This document shows positions 1 through 5,107 of a DNA stretch of 5,110 nt, piece after piece. Both the position numbers and the translations under genes were made by a program. This stretch comes from Spirochaetales bacterium (GTDB lineage: Bacteria; Spirochaetota; Spirochaetia; JABMQR01). Numbering within the stretch: position 1 is the first letter of the stretch; the number at the start of each line of letters is the position of its first letter. A model generated the notes under the pieces. That model did no database searches and was not told the DNA's origin. It was given only the letters and a program-made list of their open reading frames with translations. The stretch spans positions 1 through 5,110 of the forward strand of contig JAGLNY010000081.1 in NCBI GenBank assembly GCA_023139255.1. Reading direction: 5' to 3'.

Positions 1-567
1 GCCGGTTTCACCAACAGTGCCGGGACGGTCCGGGGCACTGCCGCATCACTGATTCATAAAGGCGCGAACCGCATCTACCTCTTCAACTATATGGATTCAG
101 TTACAACGGTCAGCAACCCGGAGGACTACTCTCATATCCTTCGTGAAGCAGGCACCCTGAAAACAGCAACAGCTCATCCAAGACGTCATGTGGTTACCTA
201 TTCGGACACCTGGGCACCTGGAGAGCCGGAAGTCTATGCGCTTCCGGCTTGGTGCAGTCAGGGACAGGCAGCCGCTTTTAACATACACATCGGCCCGCGG
301 CCAGCGGCCGGGAAGGTTATGGTGTTCATTGGTCTGGGTGAGGAAAGTACGTGTGAGTTTGGGCATCTTGAGGTTCATGTTAATGGAGAATTATGTTCTG
401 AATCGGGAAGCGCACCTCCCGGACATATCCACCCGATTGTTAAGACCATGGCGGGATTTGATGTACCATTGTCTGCGGTAAAAGATGGATATAACAGGGT
501 GGATGTTACCAACAGCGAAATGGCGTTATACCAGATTGTTTGGGTAGAGATTATGGTGATTCCTTGA
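1..567 (+). CDS. Glycosyl-hydrolase-like protein, C-terminal part (5' end outside window)
   Basis: The frame is open from base 1 to a TGA at 565-567, so 188 C-terminal residues of a longer protein are visible. An ATG at 91 is internal: the 30 codons before it (ending IYLFNY) read as good protein. The first ~50 residues, with RGTAASLIHKGANRIYLFNY followed by an LREAG stretch, resemble the last strand and helix of a TIM-barrel glycosyl-hydrolase-like protein found beside sugar ABC importers. The remainder begins with RRHVVTY, then LPAW, and continues as alternating short hydrophobic strands including HLEVHVNGEL, NRVDVTNS and IVWVEIMVIP. This is the pattern of a C-terminal beta-sandwich that ends such proteins. 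No signal peptide or catalytic residue can be judged because the N-terminus is missing. Family recognition is by remembered sequence pattern, so the substrate is unknown. It could equally be a non-catalytic barrel homologue. Confidence 0.7.
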   Translation, partial: AGFTNSAGTVRGTAASLIHKGANRIYLFNYMDSVTTVSNPEDYSHILREAGTLKTATAHPRRHVVTYSDTWAPGEPEVYALPAWCSQGQAAAFNIHIGPRPAAGKVMVFIGLGEESTCEFGHLEVHVNGELCSESGSAPPGHIHPIVKTMAGFDVPLSAVKDGYNRVDVTNSEMALYQIVWVEIMVIP

Positions 568-847
568 GTTGCATTGAAGTTGACGGTAGGAAATTTTGGT
601 ATGAGCATGATCGTGGTACAAAAAACAGGTTTGAAATAAAGGAAGGTGAAGCGCTATTTTTATTTCTCAGAACTAATCAAGAGGAATAATACTATGACTG
701 GAAGGTTATCCACATGAAAATAACATCAGACTGGCATATACACAACGGATCCCTGGTTTGATGATTTTGATTGTATCCCGAAATCCATGCACAATGAGTT
801 CGCCGCACCGTTCAATGACCATACCCGGGCAGGCTTTGAGAATTCTG
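564..847 (+). pseudogene. Possible decayed coding region of unknown family, broken by a stop and a frameshift
   Basis: No intact gene lies between the two convergent genes, but the plus strand reads as coherent protein in pieces. Frame of 564: a TTG overlapping the previous stop (TTGA) starts 41 codons containing CIEVDGRKFWYEHDRGTKNR and FEIKEGEALFLFLR, ending at TAA 687-689. In the same frame past that stop comes YYDWKVIHMKITSDWHIH until a TGA at 759-761. Moving to the frame of 742 then gives TTDPWFDDFDCIPKSMHNEF and APFNDHTRAGFENSVNF, running into the end of the response-regulator gene. Charged/hydrophobic patterning and aromatic-rich strands look like real protein, so I infer one gene inactivated by a nonsense change and a one-base shift and cut off on the right. 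I do not recognise the family. DWHIH is reminiscent of the PHP metal-binding start, but this is weak. Alternatives are a real 41-residue coupled ORF, sequencing errors, or chance. Confidence 0.35.
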
Positions 848-1534
848 TTAACTTTTCAAGTCAAAATGCTTCATTAATCCTGGTTTCTGAAGGACACGAA
901 GCAGCTGCATCCTACTGGAAACACCTAACTTCATGTAGAGATTGTGGACATAGTTTTTCGCCGTTTGTTCGGTCACGTTCAGGAATATGGCGATTTGGCG
1001 GTTCTCATACGATTTAACGATGAGCTGTAATACCTCTTTTTCTCTGTTCGTGAGGGGTTCAAAGAAGAGATCATCGTTTTCGAGCTCATCTTTGTCCGGT
1101 GTTTTATCACCTTTTATGAGTGCCTGCGCAATTATAGGGGAAATCTGAACGATTCCGCAATGTACGGCACGAATCGATTTAATAACCTTTTCCGGTGCAA
1201 TATTCTTTAAGAGATAGCCGACCGCGCCGTACTTAATCGCTGTGCGCACATATTCGTCATCCTGAAAAGTGGACAACATGAGGATGCGGATATTGGGATT
1301 ATCTCCCAGGATTATTTTTGTTGCCTGGACACCATCGAGTTTGGGCATCCTGACATCCATAAGTATGACATCGGGTTTGTACTTTTTGGCTGTAGCGACT
1401 GCCTCTTCCCCGTTTCCAGCAATATCAACGATCTTGATATCATCGGCTCTTGCCTCGATGACATAATGAAGACTTTGGGCGAAGAGCTCCTGGTCATCTG
1501 CAATGACTACGCGGATTACATTTTTCTGATTCAT
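848..1534 (-). CDS. NarL/FixJ-family DNA-binding response regulator
   Basis: This 228-residue protein has the full length of a NarL-type regulator. Residues 7-125 form a receiver domain: acidic pair D13/D14, phosphoacceptor D60 in VILMDVRMPKLDG, the switch hydroxyl residue S88 (or T89) in LMLSTF, and K110 in YLLKN, at the usual spacings. After a linker rich in Asp/Glu/Lys (~140-158), a LuxR-type helix-turn-helix covers about 161-215, starting LTNREKEVLQLI and with recognition-helix region VTEQTAKNYVHNLYMKLGV. The usual TVK is TAK here and the usual Asn/His-Val after it is Asn-Tyr-Val; otherwise the domain looks intact. ATG at 1532-1534 is supported by GGAGG seven bases upstream. It overlaps the kinase stop as ATGA, so translation is probably coupled. 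It should be phosphorylated by that kinase and bind promoter DNA as a dimer. The divergent importer promoter is the obvious candidate target, by position only. Confidence 0.93.
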   Translation of the reverse strand: MNQKNVIRVVIADDQELFAQSLHYVIEARADDIKIVDIAGNGEEAVATAKKYKPDVILMDVRMPKLDGVQATKIILGDNPNIRILMLSTFQDDEYVRTAIKYGAVGYLLKNIAPEKVIKSIRAVHCGIVQISPIIAQALIKGDKTPDKDELENDDLFFEPLTNREKEVLQLIVKSYENRQIAIFLNVTEQTAKNYVHNLYMKLGVSSRMQLLRVLQKPGLMKHFDLKS

Positions 1535-2808
1535 CCTGCGGCCTCCAATGGGATTCTCACCTCAAGTTTAAAACCATCTATCACATTCGCCATCTCAAGA
1601 TGTCCTCCCAGCTTCTCAAGCCGTTCCCTCATCCCGGCAATACCAATCCCTTCCTCAACTTGTTCGGAACCGTGCCCGTTGTCCCAAACAGTAACACAGA
1701 GTATAGAATGGGAAACCCAGAAGATTATTCGTACTTTTGTTGCATTCCCGTGCCGGAATGAATTGGTAAGAGCCTCCTGGATGAGATGATACAGGACGAA
1801 ATTTACTTCGAGAGAAAACTTCCTGGGTGTATTGCCCAATTCCAGCCGGACTTTTACACCAGTTGCTTTTTCGAACGTTTTGACCAGTTTTATCAGGGCA
1901 TCGACGCCCGTATTACGCGGTACCTCCTGGGCACGGAGCAAGTGGAGGGCGTCCCGGATTTCTTCCATGCCATTCTGGGCATTTTCACGAGCGGTTTTCA
2001 TGAGTAATGAGATTTGGTCGGGGTCACGGCGTATCATGTCAGAAGCAGCTTCTATCATCATGATGTTATTGGTCATCGTATAACCGATTACATCGTGGAT
2101 TTCCCGGGTTATTCGTTTTCGCTCTTCCAGCATGGAAACCTGTTCAGCCCTGCTCGCGTATTCCTGGTATCCGAGATTTGCGGTAGCGAGTCTGCTTACC
2201 GCAAGTTTGAGCCTTTTAATTTGATTTTGGTACGTTAACTGCTGTTCGCGGTACTTCATTAACAGACTGAATGCGAATGACAGCAGTGGGATATACAACA
2301 GGTAGTTTACGAACCGAAGTATTTTCTCGGCGAAACTGGTTGAGTTCACGCTGGTTTTCGCAAAAACCAGGAATAAAAGAGATATACCGCAGGATATGAT
2401 AAGATTGGTTGGGTAGCGCTCATAGATGCAGATCTCAATGATAAGCGGGGATACCAACAGTATCCCTACCGTTGTGTTCAACGGGCTGATGCTGACCACA
2501 ACGGTGAGCAGGGCAACACGGAAAGCGATCATTATCCGGGATAGCAGAAGCCTTCTGACAAAAAACAGGGATACAACCAGAACAGTTGATACGTTGAGAT
2601 AGAGGACAAAATAGAGGCCGATATCATCCAGGGTAGAGTACCCGGGGAACAGAGAGCGAAAGGAGAGTAAAGCGATCAGATTTGAAAAAAGGGAAACTGC
2701 GAGAGAGAACCAGCACAGCCCGGGTCGGCTGATAAAACCTTTTACTCTATTTACTACCTTTCTACTCGACTTCACCGTTCTATTATAACCCCATGGTTTT
2801 TTAATCAT
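1531..2808 (-). CDS. Membrane histidine kinase, HisKA_3/NarL-partner type (LiaS/DesK-like)
   Basis: This is a sensor kinase of 425 residues. A basic N-terminal tail (1-30) precedes about six hydrophobic segments near 31-53, 66-85, 93-110, 112-128, 136-151 and 165-184, joined by short loops, so there is no sizeable extracytoplasmic sensor domain. A charged, probably coiled-coil linker (185-230) leads to the HisKA_3 dimerisation region with EERKRITREIHDVIGY, phosphoacceptor H238. The HATPase_c domain shows an N box (HLIQEALTNSFRH, N349), a DNGHG box (D376) and a glycine box GIGIAGMRERLEKLGG (387-402), so the catalytic core looks complete. Its stop overlaps the regulator start by ATGA. I chose ATG 2806-2808; TTG directly before it (2809-2811) is also in frame, and neither has a good Shine-Dalgarno sequence. 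Architecture suggests sensing within or at the membrane, as in LiaS/DesK. The signal cannot be read from the sequence. Confidence 0.92.
   Translation of the reverse strand: MIKKPWGYNRTVKSSRKVVNRVKGFISRPGLCWFSLAVSLFSNLIALLSFRSLFPGYSTLDDIGLYFVLYLNVSTVLVVSLFFVRRLLLSRIMIAFRVALLTVVVSISPLNTTVGILLVSPLIIEICIYERYPTNLIISCGISLLFLVFAKTSVNSTSFAEKILRFVNYLLYIPLLSFAFSLLMKYREQQLTYQNQIKRLKLAVSRLATANLGYQEYASRAEQVSMLEERKRITREIHDVIGYTMTNNIMMIEAASDMIRRDPDQISLLMKTARENAQNGMEEIRDALHLLRAQEVPRNTGVDALIKLVKTFEKATGVKVRLELGNTPRKFSLEVNFVLYHLIQEALTNSFRHGNATKVRIIFWVSHSILCVTVWDNGHGSEQVEEGIGIAGMRERLEKLGGHLEMANVIDGFKLEVRIPLEAAG
1542..1546 (-). promoter_or_regulatory. Shine-Dalgarno sequence of the response regulator gene
   Basis: On the minus strand GGAGG lies seven bases before the ATG at 1534 and inside the last codons of the kinase gene. 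It fixes the regulator start and indicates that the regulator has its own ribosome entry as well as coupling through the ATGA overlap. Confidence 0.75.
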
Positions 2809-2842
2809 CAATCTACCGGCTCAAATTCTCTCATTTTTCATA

Positions 2843-2871
2843 AACCTTTCTTTAAACAATATGAAAAGGTT
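2843..2871. repeat. 7-bp dyad upstream of the kinase gene, possible operator
   Basis: AACCTTT (2843-2849) and AAAGGTT (2865-2871) are perfect reverse complements separated by 15 bases. The right arm runs into the palindrome TTACGCGTAA at 2870-2879. The dyad sits 35 to 63 bases upstream of the kinase start, where an operator for the leftward operon would be expected. Spacing and symmetry fit a dimeric regulator, but this could be chance in an AT-rich stretch. Confidence 0.3.
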
Positions 2872-2909
2872 ACGCGTAAGCGCGCTACATACAAGAAACG
2901 GATGCCACA

Positions 2910-2957
2910 ATGAGAAGTATAGTTTATGTAAGGATGGATGTACACAAGAAAACTTGT
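2910..2957 (+). pseudogene. IS110-family transposase, N-terminal remnant
   Basis: ATG at 2910 begins MRSIVYVRMDVHKKT, which matches the characteristic start of IS110/IS1111-family DEDD recombinases (…IVYVGMDVHKKT…). The Asp in MDVHKKT corresponds to the first acidic catalytic residue, and the usual Gly before it is Arg here. Similarity is lost after about 15 codons, where a 14-bp tandem repeat begins. The frame stays open to a stop at 3099-3101 (63 codons), but that part does not resemble the family, whose members are usually over 300 residues. I read it as a relic left by a large deletion or rearrangement. Recognition rests on a short but distinctive motif seen in the translation, compared with remembered family sequence. 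Confidence 0.6.
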
Positions 2958-2985
2958 CGTTCGAAGGATAGCGTTCGAAGGATAG
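2958..2985. repeat. Perfect 14-bp tandem duplication
   Basis: CGTTCGAAGGATAG occurs twice head to tail (2958-2971 and 2972-2985) without mismatch, each copy holding the palindrome TTCGAA. It begins exactly where the IS110-like reading ends, so it probably marks the rearrangement junction. Duplicated regulator half-sites are another possible reading. Confidence 0.85.
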
Positions 2986-3005
2986 TGCAAAAAACAAACA
3001 TGCAC
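2985..3005. repeat. Short inverted repeat, first of three in the leader
   Basis: GTGCA (2985-2989) and TGCAC (3001-3005) form a 5-bp stem around an A-rich 11-base loop. It is weak alone and is listed because it is followed directly by two longer hairpins. Confidence 0.35.
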
Positions 3006-3009
3006 ATTA

Positions 3010-3039
3010 CGGATACGAGTATTTTAGTACTCGTATCCG
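3010..3039. repeat. 12-bp perfect inverted repeat (hairpin)
   Basis: CGGATACGAGTA (3010-3021) pairs perfectly with TACTCGTATCCG (3028-3039) around the 6-base loop TTTTAG. No U-tract follows it on the plus strand (next bases are GGATGAAATTG), so it is not a standard intrinsic terminator in that direction. On the minus strand a T-rich stretch lies too far from the stem. It could be an operator for a dimeric protein, an RNA hairpin, or part of a mobile-element end. A perfect 12-bp arm is unlikely to be accidental. Confidence 0.8.
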
Positions 3040-3057
3040 GGATGAAATTGAGTACCG

Positions 3058-3098
3058 TTGTAACTTGTGTTGTCGTACACGGCATTGTAAAGTTACAA
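3058..3098. repeat. 9-bp inverted repeat overlapping the importer promoter
   Basis: TTGTAACTT (3058-3066) pairs perfectly with AAGTTACAA (3090-3098). The inner 23 bases can also form a small GTGT/ACAC stem. The right arm covers most of the candidate -10 hexamer, so a protein bound to this dyad would be placed to block or alter initiation. It may also act as an RNA hairpin if transcription starts farther upstream. Confidence 0.5.
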
Positions 3099-3099
3099 T
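3070..3099 (+). promoter_or_regulatory. Candidate sigma-70-type promoter of the importer operon
   Basis: TTGTCG (3070-3075) and TACAAT (3094-3099) are 18 bases apart. The -10 matches consensus at five of six positions; the -35 matches only at TTG. Initiation would fall near 3105-3107, only about ten bases before the TTG proposed as the permease start, so the leader would be very short. The weak -35 would fit a promoter needing an activator, for instance the neighbouring response regulator, but that is inference. Confidence 0.4.
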
Positions 3100-3116
3100 A
3101 AATAAAGAAAAAAACG

Positions 3117-4127
3117 TTGGGGGTTCGATTGAGCTATTCTGATTTAAAAAGCACACTAAAAGAAACCGGATCAGGCGAATCCGAGACTAAAAAAAACCAG
3201 ACCGAACTTTTTCGGCAGAAGTTAAACAGGAAACTTATTACATTCCATCGAACGAAATACCTGTTCCTTCTCATGGTTCCCGGACTTCTGTTTTACCTCG
3301 TTTTCCGATATTTCCCGATGTACGGCGTTACCCTGGCGTTTAAGGATTTTGTGGCCAGGGACGGGATTTTGGGGAGCCCCTGGGTGGGTCTTAAGTATTT
3401 CAGACAACTGTTTACCTATTCCGGTGTTTTCAGGGTACTTCTTAACACTTTAAAGATCAGCGGTCTCCGTATTCTCCTGGGATTCCCGGCTCCCATTATA
3501 CTTGCGCTTATGTTAAATGAGATTCGGCGCGGCGGATTCAAAAGGGTTACACAGACTATCTCCTATCTGCCCCACTTCCTTTCCTGGGTTGTAATTGCGG
3601 GAATGATTAAACAGGTACTCTCCCCGTCTTCCGGGCTGGTCGGGTTTCTCTATTCATTTTTCGATGCAGTTCCCCCCCTGATTCTTGCAGACCCGGAGGG
3701 GTTTATCGTGGTACTGATAATATCAGGGATCTGGAAGGGGATTGGCTGGGGGACAATTGTGTATCTGGCGGCCATTACCGGGATCAATTCTGAGCTCTAT
3801 GAGGCGGCCATTATCGATGGGGCAGGTCGGTTCAGGCTTATATGGAACATCACACTTCCATCGATTTCCGGGGTTATAGTAATCCTTTTTATACTTAGGG
3901 TCGGTAATATCCTGGAGGGCGGGTTCGACCAGATATTCAATCTTTACAATCCGGCAGTATATGAGACAGCTGATATTATTGATACCTATGTATTTAGAAT
4001 CGGGCTTGAGGGTATGCAGTTCAGTTTTGCCACGGCAGTCGGTCTCACCAAGAATGTCGTTGGGTTTGCGTTGCTTCTGCTCACCAACCGGTTTGTTAAA
4101 AGCTTCTCAGAAAACACATTGTGGTAA
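3117..4127 (+). CDS. Carbohydrate ABC transporter permease, LplB/MalF-type (CUT1)
   Basis: One half of the membrane channel of an importer for an oligosaccharide or similar solute; up to 336 residues. A polar N-terminal tail of ~45 residues precedes membrane segments near 47-67, 108-133, 145-165, 195-218, 250-265 and 305-325, the usual six. The early sequence LLMVPGLLFYLVFRYFPMYG is typical of LplB-like permeases. The EAA loop that docks on the ATPase is intact: EAAIIDGAGRFRLIWNITLP (229-248). The end, with ADIIDTYVFRIGL, FATAVGL and final NTLW, is also characteristic of the LplB branch. The start is uncertain: a stop at 3099-3101 limits extension, no ATG exists before the first membrane segment, and TTG at 3117 or TTG at 3129 (GGGGG five bases upstream) are the options. 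The second permease follows after 17 bases. Substrate is unknown. Confidence 0.9.
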   Translation: MGVRLSYSDLKSTLKETGSGESETKKNQTELFRQKLNRKLITFHRTKYLFLLMVPGLLFYLVFRYFPMYGVTLAFKDFVARDGILGSPWVGLKYFRQLFTYSGVFRVLLNTLKISGLRILLGFPAPIILALMLNEIRRGGFKRVTQTISYLPHFLSWVVIAGMIKQVLSPSSGLVGFLYSFFDAVPPLILADPEGFIVVLIISGIWKGIGWGTIVYLAAITGINSELYEAAIIDGAGRFRLIWNITLPSISGVIVILFILRVGNILEGGFDQIFNLYNPAVYETADIIDTYVFRIGLEGMQFSFATAVGLTKNVVGFALLLLTNRFVKSFSENTLW

Positions 4128-4136
4128 AGGAAAGGG
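4126..4136 (+). promoter_or_regulatory. Shine-Dalgarno region of the second permease gene
   Basis: AAAGGAAAGGG overlaps the end of the first permease's stop codon region and ends eight bases before ATG 4145. It supports that start and co-translation of the two permeases from one message. Confidence 0.65.
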
Positions 4137-4144
4137 AATAATAT

Positions 4145-5041
4145 ATGTCTACTATGAAAAAGAGCTTCGGAGATCGAGTCTTCGATACGATTATCGTTAT
4201 CTTGCTTATACTTTTTTGTATAACAGTTCTCTATCCTTTTTTAAATCAGCTTACACTTTCGATAAGTACTAAGACTGATGCTACGAAAAAGGGACTGCAC
4301 CTCATCCCCAATTTTACCAATATTACATTAGATTCATACCGGCGTGTTTTATTGGGCGGGTCTATTATCAAAGCTTTCTTTTGGACCATACTGAGGACCT
4401 CCCTTGGGACCGCTTTTTCAGTTTCCGTCACCATCATGATGGCCTACTCGCTCTCAAAGCGGTATCTGCCATACCGCAATTTCTGGACTTTTTTAGTAGT
4501 ATTCACCATGTTTTTCTCCGGGGGACTTATACCCTCTTTCCTGCTGATCCGGTCACTTGGAATGATGAATACAATCTGGGCACTCGTTCTCCCACCCGTT
4601 GCCGCGGCCTTTTCGCTTATTATAGCGCGAAATTTCATGATGTCCATTCCTGAAGAGATGGCCGAGAGCGCCCGGATAGACGGTGCGAACGACATTACCA
4701 TCCTGTTTTGGATATACATACCTGTTTCCATGCCGATTATCGCCACTCTTTCTCTCTGGTCGATGGTGTCCCACTGGAACGCCTGGTTTGATGCGATGAT
4801 ATATATCCAAAGGCCCCCGATCCGTATGTTACAGGAGGTTCTGCGTCGTGTGCTTATAGACTCTGTAATGGCTACTGCTGATGTTACGCAGCAGGCTATG
4901 GCAATGGAAGAATTGGAATATGCACCCGTAACCATCAGGGCGGCGGTCCTGATGATAGTCACCTTCCCGATTGTCTGCACTTATCCCTTTTTTCAGCGCT
5001 ACTTTGTGAAAGGTGTCATGATTGGGTCGCTCAAGGGTTAA
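4145..5041 (+). CDS. Carbohydrate ABC transporter permease, YtcP/MalG-type (CUT1)
   Basis: The second membrane subunit, 298 residues, the normal size for this group. Membrane segments are visible near 13-35, 76-102, 112-136, 143-162, 186-206 and 264-283. The EAA loop reads EEMAESARIDGANDITILFW and continues IYIP (170-193); Ser replaces the second Ala and Ile-Pro stands where Leu-Pro is common, both tolerated changes in this family. LYPFLNQLTLSIS near the start, FFSGGLIPSFLL and the C-terminal PFFQRYFVKGVMIGSLKG are hallmarks of YtcP-like permeases paired with LplB-like ones. It should form a heterodimer with the upstream permease in the cytoplasmic membrane. No ATPase is visible, so a shared MsmX-type ATPase elsewhere is likely. 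The ATG start is backed by a nearby Shine-Dalgarno region. Confidence 0.93.
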   Translation: MSTMKKSFGDRVFDTIIVILLILFCITVLYPFLNQLTLSISTKTDATKKGLHLIPNFTNITLDSYRRVLLGGSIIKAFFWTILRTSLGTAFSVSVTIMMAYSLSKRYLPYRNFWTFLVVFTMFFSGGLIPSFLLIRSLGMMNTIWALVLPPVAAAFSLIIARNFMMSIPEEMAESARIDGANDITILFWIYIPVSMPIIATLSLWSMVSHWNAWFDAMIYIQRPPIRMLQEVLRRVLIDSVMATADVTQQAMAMEELEYAPVTIRAAVLMIVTFPIVCTYPFFQRYFVKGVMIGSLKG

Positions 5042-5059
5042 TTGAAAGGCTAATTGAAA
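5039..5059 (+). repeat. 9-bp direct repeat at the end of the second permease gene
   Basis: TAATTGAAA occurs at 5039-5047 and again at 5051-5059, separated by GGC, and the first copy includes the stop codon. It looks like a small local duplication just past the gene end. Confidence 0.6.
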
Positions 5060-5065
5060 ACTAAG

Positions 5066-5084
5066 CATCCCGGGATTCGGGATG
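5066..5084 (+). repeat. Intergenic hairpin between second permease and next gene
   Basis: CATCCCG (5066-5072) and CGGGATG (5078-5084) form a perfect 7-bp stem with a 5-base loop. The next bases are ATAGTATATATTT, not an uninterrupted U-tract, so it is at best a weak or partial terminator. In sugar-importer operons such intergenic hairpins often protect or process the message so that the binding protein is made in excess; that role here is inference. Confidence 0.5.
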
Positions 5085-5101
5085 ATAGTATATATTTCTA
5101 T

Positions 5102-5107
5102 AGGAGG
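5102..5107 (+). promoter_or_regulatory. Strong Shine-Dalgarno sequence for a gene beginning just outside the window
   Basis: AGGAGG, extended to AGGAGGT, lies 3 bases from the end of the window on the plus strand and is the best ribosome-binding match in this operon. A coding start is expected within about ten bases beyond it. By the usual order of LplB-YtcP operons it is most likely the extracellular solute-binding lipoprotein. Confidence 0.6.

Larger units (their letters stand above)
2809..3116. other. Divergent intergenic control region containing mobile-element scar
   Basis: About 300 bases separate the kinase operon (leftward) from the importer operon (rightward), and I see no intact gene in it. 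From left to right it holds a 7-bp dyad (AACCTTT 2843-2849 / AAAGGTT 2865-2871), a 10-bp palindrome TTACGCGTAA (2870-2879), the start of an IS110-type transposase (from 2910), a 14-bp tandem duplication (2958-2985), three inverted repeats (2985-3098) and a candidate rightward promoter. Promoters for both operons should lie here. I could not pick a convincing leftward -35/-10 pair. Confidence 0.7.

Noticed and set aside
694..717. ATG at 694 with GAGG upstream, a tidy start signal.
   Set aside because: The frame stops after seven codons and the peptide has no recognisable character, so it is most likely a chance start within the decayed region.
714..761. Fifteen-codon reading MKITSDWHIHNGSLV, suggestive of a PHP-domain start (DxHxH-like).
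   Set aside because: The match is only a few residues, the expected following residues are absent, and the same frame is protein-like upstream of the ATG, so I do not call a PHP phosphoesterase.
787..1017. Plus-strand open frame of 76 codons beginning at ATG 787.
   Set aside because: Most of it is antisense to the response-regulator gene. Only its first ~20 codons, together with the codons before its ATG, look protein-like, and these are included in the suspected decayed region instead.
3010..3039. The 12-bp hairpin read as a rho-independent terminator.
   Set aside because: No U-tract follows the stem on the plus strand, and on the minus strand the T-rich stretch begins too far away; no upstream gene needs terminating there in either direction.
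2985..3098. Inverted repeats considered as a CRISPR fragment or riboswitch.
   Set aside because: The repeats differ from each other in sequence, there are no regularly spaced direct repeats, and no known riboswitch core is recognisable.
4444..4980. Long minus-strand open frame of 178 codons within the second permease gene.
   Set aside because: It lies wholly antisense to a clear permease with intact family motifs, and its translation has no recognisable domain or ribosome site.
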